A model generated the notes under the pieces. It was not told where the DNA came from and did no database searches. It saw nothing but the letters and a program-made list of their open reading frames with translations. The translations under genes and the position numbers were made by a program. Shown here in pieces: positions 34,308-41,778 of a DNA stretch of 64,000 nucleotides (position 1 is the stretch's first letter; every line of letters starts with the position of its first letter). This stretch comes from UBA6080 sp964607515 (GTDB lineage Bacteria > Fermentibacterota > Fermentibacteria > Fermentibacterales > JCC-6): assembly GCA_964607515.1 (NCBI GenBank), contig CAZSKU010000010.1, positions 1 to 64,000 on the forward strand, given 5' to 3'.

Positions 34308-35449
34308 GCGGCGTACCCTGGGGTGAGACCAGGCTTGTCCAGGGCAACGAGGCGGTGGCTCTGGGCGCAATTGCCGCGGGAATTGATTTCTTCGCCGGAT
34401 ACCCCATAACCCCGTCCACCGAGGTTGCCGAGATACTCGCCCGGGAGCTGCCTCCCGCCGGAGGCAGGTGGATTCAGATGGAGGACGAGATTGCCAGTGT
34501 GAGCGCCATCATCGGGGCGAGCCTGGCGGGAGCACGCTCCATGACCGCCACCAGCGGTCCCGGTTTCAGCCTCATGCAGGAGGGACTGGGGTACGCCTGT
34601 ATGACCGAGGTTCCCATCGTGATAGTGGACGTCATGAGGGCGGGCCCTTCCACGGGGCTTCCCACCCAGGTGAGTCAGGGCGACATGATGCAGGCCCGTT
34701 GGGGAACCCACGGGGACCATCCTGTGATCGCGCTGGCTCCCTGTTCGGTGGCCGAGTGCTTTCATCTCACCGTGAAGGCATTCAATCTGGCGGAAAGCTT
34801 CCGCACTCCCGTGATTCTGCTTCCCGACGAGATCATCGGCCACATGCGGGAGAGGTTCACCTTCCCCTCCAGGGAAGAGGTGAAGGTGGTTCCCCTCTCC
34901 GAACCCGACGTGCCGGTGGAATGGTACGAACACTACCACCAGACCGCCTCCGGGGTGAGCCCCATGGCCAGGTTCGGCAGGGGATACAGGTTCCATGTAA
35001 CCGGCCTGACCCACGACATCCACGGTTTTCCCACCAGGCGCATCGACGAAGTGGTTCCCAAGATGAACAGGCTCAAGCAGAAGATCACCAGAAGGCTGGA
35101 CGACCTCGAGCACAACGAGGTCCTGGGGGTCGAGGAGAGCGACTTGGTGGTTTTCGCCTACGGCTCGGTGTACCGAAGCGCTCTGGCCGCCCGGGAGATA
35201 CTTGCACGGAAAAAGAAGAAGATCGGGGTGTTCCGCCCGGTGACCGTCTGGCCCTTCCCGGACAGGACGGTAAAGGAGACCCTGGACAACAAGGAAGTCA
35301 TCGTGGTCTGCGAGTTGAACCAGGGGCAGCTGATCCACGAGGTGGAGAGGCTCACCTCGGACCGGGTGCGGGTGGTTCCCCTTCAGCGCTACGACGGTTA
35401 CGGGATCACCCCCGAACAGATCGTATCGAAGGTACTGGAGGTGTCGTGA
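34304..35449 (+). CDS. korA: 2-oxoacid:ferredoxin oxidoreductase subunit alpha
   Basis: A 381-residue subunit of the KorA/VorB type. The start LVQGNEAVALGAIAAG, the TPP-pyrimidine domain motif GYPITPSTE, and ATSGPGFSLMQEG are characteristic. The C-terminal half shows the transketolase-like IGVFRPVTVWPFPD. With beta and gamma subunits and the ferredoxin it oxidatively decarboxylates a 2-oxoacid to an acyl-CoA and reduces ferredoxin. The substrate (2-oxoglutarate, branched-chain oxoacid or pyruvate) cannot be read safely from sequence alone. Confidence 0.93.
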   Translation: MSGVPWGETRLVQGNEAVALGAIAAGIDFFAGYPITPSTEVAEILARELPPAGGRWIQMEDEIASVSAIIGASLAGARSMTATSGPGFSLMQEGLGYACMTEVPIVIVDVMRAGPSTGLPTQVSQGDMMQARWGTHGDHPVIALAPCSVAECFHLTVKAFNLAESFRTPVILLPDEIIGHMRERFTFPSREEVKVVPLSEPDVPVEWYEHYHQTASGVSPMARFGRGYRFHVTGLTHDIHGFPTRRIDEVVPKMNRLKQKITRRLDDLEHNEVLGVEESDLVVFAYGSVYRSALAAREILARKKKKIGVFRPVTVWPFPDRTVKETLDNKEVIVVCELNQGQLIHEVERLTSDRVRVVPLQRYDGYGITPEQIVSKVLEVS

Positions 35450-36291
35450 TGGCGGCGCATCTTCCCTACGAGTACATCTACCTCAGGTACAAGAAGAAGT
35501 TTCCCCACGTCTGGTGTCCGGGTTGCGGAATAGGGATCGTTATGGGCTCCATCATCCGCGCGGTGGATTCCATGAAATGGGACATGAACGACATCCTTCT
35601 GGTATCCGGCATCGGCTGCACCAGCAGAATGCCGGTCTACCTGGATTTCAACACCCTTCACACAACCCACGGCAGGGCCCTGGCCTTCGGAACCGGAGCC
35701 AAGCTGGCGAATCCCTCCCTGAAGGTGATCGCGGTCATGGGTGACGGAGACGCTCTGGCCATCGGCGGCAACCACATGATCCACTCGGCCCGGAGGAACA
35801 TCGAAATCACCACCATCGTGGTGAACAACAGCAATTACGGCATGACGGGAGGGCAGTTCTCTCCGACCACCCCCGCGGGCACCTTCACCGCCACCACCCC
35901 TTACGGCATGATGGAACCGGTGTTCGACATCTGTGGGCTTGCCAGCGGAACCGGGGCTGTCTACGTTGCCCGGGGCACCGTCTTCCATGTCATGGAGCTT
36001 GACAAGATCATCGCCGGAGCCCTTTCGAAGGAAGGGTTCAGCGTGGTGGAGGTCCTCTCCCCCTGCCCTACCAACTACGGTCGGGCCAACCGGCTCGGAG
36101 ACGCCGTGAAGATGATGGAGAGCTTGCAGGAGAACACCATCACGATCGCCCAGTCGGAGAAACTGTCTCCGGAGCAGAGGGAAGGTAAAATCGTCCGGGG
36201 CGTGTTCGTTGACCGGGACGACAACGAAGGTTACACTTCGAGATACAGGAAGCTCTGTGCCAGAGCCGCGGAGGAGGTGAGCCGCCCGTGA
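35449..36291 (+). CDS. korB: 2-oxoacid:ferredoxin oxidoreductase subunit beta
   Basis: A 280-residue TPP-binding subunit. WCPGCGIG near the N-terminus supplies the conserved Cys, and the TPP-Mg motif runs from MGDGDALAIGGNH to VNNSNYGMTGGQ. A second conserved stretch is LSPCPTNYG. It carries the reaction centre where TPP attacks the 2-oxoacid. ATG overlaps the alpha stop (TGATG) with GGAGG a few bases upstream; the longer frame is inside alpha. The end overlaps the gamma subunit by four bases. Confidence 0.94.
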   Translation: MAAHLPYEYIYLRYKKKFPHVWCPGCGIGIVMGSIIRAVDSMKWDMNDILLVSGIGCTSRMPVYLDFNTLHTTHGRALAFGTGAKLANPSLKVIAVMGDGDALAIGGNHMIHSARRNIEITTIVVNNSNYGMTGGQFSPTTPAGTFTATTPYGMMEPVFDICGLASGTGAVYVARGTVFHVMELDKIIAGALSKEGFSVVEVLSPCPTNYGRANRLGDAVKMMESLQENTITIAQSEKLSPEQREGKIVRGVFVDRDDNEGYTSRYRKLCARAAEEVSRP

Positions 36292-36902
36292 GGTACACGG
36301 AGACAAGGCTTTCCGGGTCCGGCGGCCAGGGTCTCGGGCTGGCGGGAAGAATCCTGTCGCAGGCCGCGATTCTGGACGGGATGTTCGTCTGTCAGACCCA
36401 GAGCTACGGTCCGGAAGCCCGGGGAGGCGCCAGCCGGACCGACGTGATAATCTCCCGCAGGGAGATCCTGTATCCGGAATGCCGGGAGCTTGACGTTCTT
36501 CTGGCCATGAACCAGGCCAGTACCGACAGGTTTGCCTGCAATGTGAAACCAGGCGGAATGATAATTGTGGACTCCACTTTCGTGAATCAGCTGCCGGAGG
36601 GGAGGGTCTACGAGTTCCCGTTCACTTCCAGGTGCATCGAGCTGACTGGCAAGTCGATATCCGCCAACCTGATGGCGCTCGGAATGCTGGCGGGGCTCAC
36701 CCGTTACTTCCCGTTGGAGACCTGGATCGGCGCCATCCGCTGTACGGTCCCATCCAGGTTTGTTGACATGAACTTGCAGGCCTTCGAGTTCGGACACCGT
36801 GTGGGCAGAGAGGTGCTTCACATGGAGGAGGGCAGGATACCCATGGCCTGGGACCGGAAGATGCCGGTGCCCAAAGCCGTGCTGGACAAGAGCGCCAGAT
36901 AG
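36288..36902 (+). CDS. korC: 2-oxoacid:ferredoxin oxidoreductase subunit gamma
   Basis: A 204-residue gamma subunit. The opening LSGSGGQGLGLAGRIL and SYGPEARGGASRTDVI are the hallmarks of this family, which closes over CoA in the assembled enzyme. GTG 36288 overlaps the beta stop. It is the last gene of the operon. A new promoter follows in the 113-base gap before the OmpA gene. Confidence 0.94.
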   Translation: MRYTETRLSGSGGQGLGLAGRILSQAAILDGMFVCQTQSYGPEARGGASRTDVIISRREILYPECRELDVLLAMNQASTDRFACNVKPGGMIIVDSTFVNQLPEGRVYEFPFTSRCIELTGKSISANLMALGMLAGLTRYFPLETWIGAIRCTVPSRFVDMNLQAFEFGHRVGREVLHMEEGRIPMAWDRKMPVPKAVLDKSAR

Positions 36903-36936
36903 ATCCGAAGAGAAAGGGGGCGCATCATAGGGGTGG

Positions 36937-36964
36937 TTGCTTTTTGGATTCCCTGGTGTATTAT
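36937..36964 (+). promoter_or_regulatory. Candidate sigma70-type promoter of the large OmpA gene
   Basis: TTGCTT (36937-36942) and TATTAT (36959-36964) are separated by 16 bases in a locally AT-rich stretch that stands out from the GC-rich background. Transcription would begin about 45 bases before the GTG start at 37016. This is among the best promoter-like pairs in the window and suits a strongly expressed outer-membrane protein. Confidence 0.6.
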
Positions 36965-37015
36965 TTTCAAAAGCTTTTGTGAATGAGCAGAAAACCTGCT
37001 AGAACGGAGGGAAGA

Positions 37016-38995
37016 GTGAGATCAGCTGCGATCCTTTGCACGCTGGTTCTGGTCCTCGCCGGGACCGGAACCGCCTTGCCGTCCTATTGGGGTCTTAGAG
37101 GCCTCAACAGGGTGGTGGACGCCCAGCCGATCGGTATCAACCAGTTCGCCATGGGTGTTTTCCTTCACAACGGAATCTCCCATGACGAGAGAACCGCGGT
37201 CTTCGCCGACACCACCTTCACGGTCGAGGACATGGAGCAGAACGCCGCCGGTTTCTTCTCCATGGCCTACGGCATCAACGACATGATCGAGATCGCAGGC
37301 CGGGTCGGATACCTGTACAGCGGCCTCGAGAGGGATCTCGACAGCGAGATCCGCGCCGCGGGCACCGGCGAGTGGGAAGAGGACGACGGCATCACCAACG
37401 TGGCCGCCAGCCTCAAGGCAGGCTTCAACCCCACGGGTGACGGCCAGTTCTGGCTGGGCCTGATGCCCCTGGTGGGCTTCAAGGTCTACAGCGGCGGCGA
37501 CAGCCCCTACGTTCAGGACTACGACGGCTACGACGGCATCTGGCATCTGGACGACCCCATGTTCCAGATGCGCCGGGCCATGATTCCCGAGTCCGACATG
37601 TACTACGGAGCCAACGCCCTGATAAGCTACAACGCCAGGTTCGGTCTGGGAGTCCACGCCAACGCCGGTTACCATATGTACAGCCAGACCTTCGAGTTCA
37701 CCGACCGCCGCTTCGACGATGACGGCGACGTCATCGCCAGCCAGGACATCGAAATGACCGTGGACGACAATGTTCTGGTCATGGGCATGGGCCTGGAGTT
37801 CAAGACCGAGTACGTCACCCCCTTCATCGAGGGCGAATGGCGTCTCTTCATGGACAGGGACGAGGAAGCCGGGGACGGCGAGCGTTATGACGAGACCGGC
37901 CTTCTGGCGGGCGGTCTCAGGTTCACCAGCCACTTCGGCATGGCGCTGGACCTGGTGGGCTCCATGAGCATGACCGAGTTCGACCCTGAGTGGTCCGATC
38001 TGGGGCATGGCATGTACCAGGCCGGCGGAAACCCCACCGAGGAGGAAAGGGCCGCCAGGGCTCCGTTCCCCATGGGTTACCCCGCCGACTACGGTTTCGG
38101 TGTCAACCTGATGTTCTCCACCGACCTTCTCGAACCCACCACCCAGGGCACTCTGAGCGGTATCGTCACTGACGCCGCCACCGGAGCGGCCATTCCGGCC
38201 CAGGTCAGCTTCCCCAGCACCACCGTGCTTCCCGTGGCCACCACCGACGGTTTCTACACCATCAAGCTCGAGGCCGGCTCCGTCCCCGTGAGGGTCGAGT
38301 CGGAGGGCTACATCACCCTGAATGAAACCGTGGTGGTAGCCGCAGGCGAGGACATCACCCGTGACTTCGCCCTGGCCCCGGTGCCGGGCAACGGCGTGAT
38401 CACCGGCACTGTCACGGACGGTGAAACCCAGGAGATCCTCGTGGCCTCCATCAGCATCCCCGATCTTCCCGAGGGATACACCGGAAGCACCGTCTGCGAC
38501 GAGAACGGCGTGTACAACCTGGAGATCCCGGAAGGCACCTGGACCCTCAGGGCCGAAGCCGAGGGCTACGTCACCGTCACCCGCCGGGTGACCGTGGTCG
38601 CCGACGAGACCCTCATCCAGGACATCCAGATGCGGCCCGAGCTGGTTGCCGGCCAGGTCCTCAGCTTCAACAACATCTACTTCGACTCCGGAAGCGCCAA
38701 CATCAAGGCCGAGAGCTTCCCGATCCTCGACGTGATCGCCGAAACCCTTCTGGCCAACGAGGGCGTTAACGTCCGGATCGTGGGTCACACCGACAGCGAC
38801 GGCAGCACCAGCTACAATCAGGGCCTCAGCGAGCGCAGGGCCCAGTCCGTCTACCAGTATCTGGTGAACAAGGGTGTTCCCGCCTCGAGGCTTTCCACCG
38901 CCGGCTACGGCGAGGAAAGACCCGCGGTGCCCAACACCAGTTCCGCCAACAAGGCTCAGAACCGCCGTATCGAGTTCGAGATCCTCGGACGTTGA
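37016..38995 (+). CDS. Large OmpA-family outer-membrane protein with two carboxypeptidase-regulatory-like domains
   Basis: A protein of about 659 residues with a signal peptide ending near TGTALPS. Residues about 25-370 look like a barrel region rich in acidic loops (EEDDGI, DRDEEAGDGE). Then come two carboxypeptidase regulatory-like beta-sandwich repeats, beginning GTLSGIVTDAATGAAIPA and VITGTVTDGETQEILVA. Residues about 545-659 are an OmpA domain that should bind peptidoglycan (VRIVGHTDSDGS, SERRAQSVYQYL, QNRRIEFEIL). GTG 37016 has GGAGG 5 bases upstream; ATG 36983 has no ribosome site. The strong promoter and the steady use of frequent codons such as GCC, GAC and ACC suggest high expression. 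It probably links outer membrane to cell wall. Confidence 0.9.
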   Translation: MRSAAILCTLVLVLAGTGTALPSYWGLRGLNRVVDAQPIGINQFAMGVFLHNGISHDERTAVFADTTFTVEDMEQNAAGFFSMAYGINDMIEIAGRVGYLYSGLERDLDSEIRAAGTGEWEEDDGITNVAASLKAGFNPTGDGQFWLGLMPLVGFKVYSGGDSPYVQDYDGYDGIWHLDDPMFQMRRAMIPESDMYYGANALISYNARFGLGVHANAGYHMYSQTFEFTDRRFDDDGDVIASQDIEMTVDDNVLVMGMGLEFKTEYVTPFIEGEWRLFMDRDEEAGDGERYDETGLLAGGLRFTSHFGMALDLVGSMSMTEFDPEWSDLGHGMYQAGGNPTEEERAARAPFPMGYPADYGFGVNLMFSTDLLEPTTQGTLSGIVTDAATGAAIPAQVSFPSTTVLPVATTDGFYTIKLEAGSVPVRVESEGYITLNETVVVAAGEDITRDFALAPVPGNGVITGTVTDGETQEILVASISIPDLPEGYTGSTVCDENGVYNLEIPEGTWTLRAEAEGYVTVTRRVTVVADETLIQDIQMRPELVAGQVLSFNNIYFDSGSANIKAESFPILDVIAETLLANEGVNVRIVGHTDSDGSTSYNQGLSERRAQSVYQYLVNKGVPASRLSTAGYGEERPAVPNTSSANKAQNRRIEFEILGR

Positions 38996-39012
38996 TCGGT
39001 TCCGGTTGGGCG

Positions 39013-39036
39013 GGGGGCGGGCTTCGGCCCGCCCCC
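39013..39036. terminator. Perfect hairpin with C(TTCG)G loop between convergent genes
   Basis: GGGGGCGGGC and GCCCGCCCCC form a 10-base-pair stem closed by TTCG, an extra-stable tetraloop. A TTCTTCT run follows on the plus strand. It lies between the OmpA stop and the end of the minus-strand radical SAM gene and probably terminates both. Confidence 0.78.
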
Positions 39037-39041
39037 TTCTT

Positions 39042-40832
39042 CTATCCCAGTTCCAGCACGTCCAGGCACCACAGACGCTCCAATTCCATTTCCCTGAAGA
39101 ACACCTGCTCCCGGTGGTTCGGCAGCTTTCCGGAGAGGGCGGCCAGGTCGTGGAATCCCTGGAGCAGGACTCCCAGACGGTCCTCGAAAAAGCTCTCCCG
39201 GGGCGCAACACCAGGCGGAAGCGGCACAACGGTCACCGTCTCCCCGGCGCAGGCGGCCAGCCACTTCCTGTCGGAGCATCCCCGGGCTATCACCGAGGTC
39301 CGCAGCCTGCCTGCCCTTCCCAGGATGGCGGCCGTCCTGTCGTTGTAGTCCGGCGGGCGGCGAATCTCCGACAGCAGGGAGATCAGATCCAGCGGGAAAG
39401 GGCTTTCCGTTTCGAGCACCACGTCGAGAACGCAGTAGGGGTCCCGTTCGAACCTGGCGGCGGTCGCCGAGAGGATCCTGTGCCGGTGGGCCCATAAATC
39501 TCCCCCGGTGACCCTGAGAACTCCGTGTCGGCCTCCGATTACTGGTTCGACGGGAAGCCTGAGATCCAGAAGCCCTGCTTTCGGCCATCCGTCGCAGAGC
39601 ACCGGTCTGGGTTCCATGTCCAGGTCGTAGCCCAGAAGGGAACTCAACTCCTCCCTGACGGCGGCGAGGTGCGACATTGAAAGGCCCGGCAGGGAGGTGA
39701 CCCAGTAGGGCGGGCGGTTCATGTGGGCGAGGCTCAGCCTCCTCGCCCGGCTTCGTATCACTGTGCCCGGAAGAACCGAAAGGTAGAAGACCTGAAGGCT
39801 CTCCCCCAGGCCGAGGGAACGGAGGCGCTCTCCCGCGGCGATGATTCCCTCCGGGGTGTCCCCCGGAAGCCCGAGGATCAGGTCCACCACTGGTTCGACT
39901 CCGGCTTCCTTCAGGGCCAGGGCGCCGCGGATGGTTCTCTCCGGGTCGTCCCTTCGTCCCATGGCCCTGAGAACAGAACGGTCCAGGGACTGAAGGCCCA
40001 CCTCCAGGGAATGGAAACCGGCCTCAGCCAGGGCGGCCGGATCCAGGTTTCCCGTTCCGGCCCTGACCTCACCGAAGCATGACAGACCCATGCCCTTCAT
40101 GCCGGAGAGCATTTCGGAAAGGTCCTGCCTTCCGTTGAGGGTCGGATCGAGGAAGACGATTTCGGTTCTTCCAGCTGCCCGGTGCGCTTTCAGGGTTTTC
40201 AGAGCCCGGTCCGCGGGGATCTCCCTGGGTTTCGGGCAGATCCTTCTGTATGAGCAGTAGGCGCAGCCGTGGGGACAGCCCCTGACGGTCTCCAGATGGG
40301 CGGGCAGGTCCGAGGCGCTTTCCATGTGACCGGTAAAGTACGGATCGGGCCATTCGTCGGGCAGGAAGCTGCACCTTCCGGTGGAGAGGAATCCTCCCCG
40401 GCGTCCGGCGGCATCCCGGAGAAAGCCTGTTTCACCTATCCGTAGGGCAAAGGGCTCCCCCTCCCCCTCCACCAGAAGATCGAAAACCCTTGATTCCCTT
40501 AGCCATAGGTTGTCTCCCGTGACCTCAGGGCCTCCTCCCAGGATGAACGCCTCCGGCACCAGTCTTCTGATCTGCCCCGCGAGCCACATGCTTCTCTCGA
40601 CGTTCCACATGTACAGCGTAAACCCGACCGTCGCGGGCTTCCGATCCCCCACGAAAGAGAGAATCTCGCTGTCGGACCATTGATCGGCGGCACGGCATGT
40701 CATTACCGAATCAGTTGGCAGTTTTCCCGCGGCGGCTATCTTTCCGGGAGCCAGGGGAATGTTCCCGGTAGGTTCGAAGGCGTAGCCCGGATGCAGGGGA
40801 AGCTGGATCAGGAGGATTTCTGAATCAGTCAC
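39042..40832 (-). CDS. Cobalamin-binding-domain type radical SAM protein
   Basis: A 596-residue radical SAM enzyme. Residues about 1-140 resemble the B12-binding Rossmann-like domain found before many such enzymes (ILGGGPEVTGD, then LLVEGEGEPFAL), although the DxHxxG cobalamin His motif is not evident. The radical SAM core (about 175-400) starts at CPHGCAYC, with later EVGLQSLDRSVL, the LILGLPGDTPEG motif and a C-terminal DUF4080-like extension. The substrate is unknown; relatives modify lipids, peptides or tRNA. GTG 40832 overlaps the upstream membrane gene stop. The C-terminal 150 residues show no catalytic motif. Confidence 0.85.
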   Translation of the reverse strand: MTDSEILLIQLPLHPGYAFEPTGNIPLAPGKIAAAGKLPTDSVMTCRAADQWSDSEILSFVGDRKPATVGFTLYMWNVERSMWLAGQIRRLVPEAFILGGGPEVTGDNLWLRESRVFDLLVEGEGEPFALRIGETGFLRDAAGRRGGFLSTGRCSFLPDEWPDPYFTGHMESASDLPAHLETVRGCPHGCAYCSYRRICPKPREIPADRALKTLKAHRAAGRTEIVFLDPTLNGRQDLSEMLSGMKGMGLSCFGEVRAGTGNLDPAALAEAGFHSLEVGLQSLDRSVLRAMGRRDDPERTIRGALALKEAGVEPVVDLILGLPGDTPEGIIAAGERLRSLGLGESLQVFYLSVLPGTVIRSRARRLSLAHMNRPPYWVTSLPGLSMSHLAAVREELSSLLGYDLDMEPRPVLCDGWPKAGLLDLRLPVEPVIGGRHGVLRVTGGDLWAHRHRILSATAARFERDPYCVLDVVLETESPFPLDLISLLSEIRRPPDYNDRTAAILGRAGRLRTSVIARGCSDRKWLAACAGETVTVVPLPPGVAPRESFFEDRLGVLLQGFHDLAALSGKLPNHREQVFFREMELERLWCLDVLELG

Positions 40833-41625
40833 CGGGAATACCGGAAAGCGTGACGTAGAAAAGCGCCAGAGTGGTGAGCCCGGTCAGCAGATGGGCGGCG
40901 GGATGGTGTGCCTTCCGGGTGCGGAAGGCCGCCCAGGCGATCAGGGCCAGGGCTGCCGCGGATGCGGCGCGAATCCTGGATCCGGGGCTGCCGATGTTTC
41001 CCAGAAACATGGCCGCCAGGGAAGCCAGGGCGAAGGGGAGAGCCGCGGAAGAAACCCTTCCGGCCCAGTGGTCCGAGAAGGCCATGGGCGGATTGCTGCG
41101 GAACAGGCTGCTGTTCTCCCGGAAGTAAGCCCTGGAGGCGTAGGTGATGGAGAAGGCCAGCGCTACTGCGTTCATGGCCCGGAAGACCACAAGCCCCAGG
41201 GAGTAGAGGGTGAACCAGTTGTTACCGCCGGTAGGAACGCCCCCGAGGGGTAGAACCATGCAGAGAAGCAGGAAGACTCCCTGAAGAACCTGGATCTCCC
41301 CCAGCACCGACCAGTGCCTGAGCACCTGCCTGCCCAGCATCCTGGCAAGCTGGAGCACCGTGGCGGTCATGGCCATCTGACCGGGAATGTGTGTGAGAAG
41401 GCGATTCTGGTTGGTGTCCAGCAGTATCAGGATGATCACAAGACACACCAGCTGAACCACCCTGAGCCGTTCCAGAACCTCCGATCCCCGCTCTTCCCCG
41501 GCGCCGGCCTCTTCCGCGAACCGGAAATTCCTGAAAAGGAGACCCTTCTTGAGGAAGGACTGAAAAAGCACCTCCTCGAGAGCCAGAAGAGCCATGGCCA
41601 GGACTCCAGCGATGATTCGAGGCAA
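40825..41625 (-). CDS. Polytopic membrane protein of unknown function
   Basis: A 266-residue membrane protein with about six or seven hydrophobic spans: the N-terminal LAMALLALEEVLFQ, a pair around LVCLVIILILLD and QGVFLLLCMVLPL, and a later ALPFALASLAAMFL. A short charged loop (about 38-55) lies after the first span. I recognise no family. TTG 41625 gives the full first span and has GGGAGG about ten bases upstream. It is translated just before the radical SAM protein with overlap, so the two may work on the same substrate, perhaps a membrane lipid (inference). Confidence 0.65.
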   Translation of the reverse strand: MPRIIAGVLAMALLALEEVLFQSFLKKGLLFRNFRFAEEAGAGEERGSEVLERLRVVQLVCLVIILILLDTNQNRLLTHIPGQMAMTATVLQLARMLGRQVLRHWSVLGEIQVLQGVFLLLCMVLPLGGVPTGGNNWFTLYSLGLVVFRAMNAVALAFSITYASRAYFRENSSLFRSNPPMAFSDHWAGRVSSAALPFALASLAAMFLGNIGSPGSRIRAASAAALALIAWAAFRTRKAHHPAAHLLTGLTTLALFYVTLSGIPGD

Positions 41626-41700
41626 AAACCCACCTCCCGGAATACCCTGCTCGGAACATAATGAAAACCCCCTTTCCCGGCTCCTGGCGCTGCGCCGGGG

Positions 41701-41728
41701 TTGTCCCTTCGGGCCGATTTGCTATTCT
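41701..41728 (+). promoter_or_regulatory. Candidate promoter of pckA
   Basis: TTGTCC (41701-41706) and TATTCT (41723-41728) lie 16 bases apart. Transcription would start about 44 bases before the pckA ATG. The -35 is the same hexamer as in the proposed promoter at 22246. The 153-base gap between the divergent genes holds little else recognisable. Confidence 0.45.
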
Positions 41729-41778
41729 TCATCCTTTCCGGGCTGTTTTGTCCACCACCATCAGAAAGGGGTTGCTTC

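Noticed and set aside
37022..39229. 735-codon open frame antisense to the OmpA gene.
   Set aside because: GC-rich DNA with strong third-position bias keeps the antisense frame open; no domain, no ribosome site, and the sense gene is clear.
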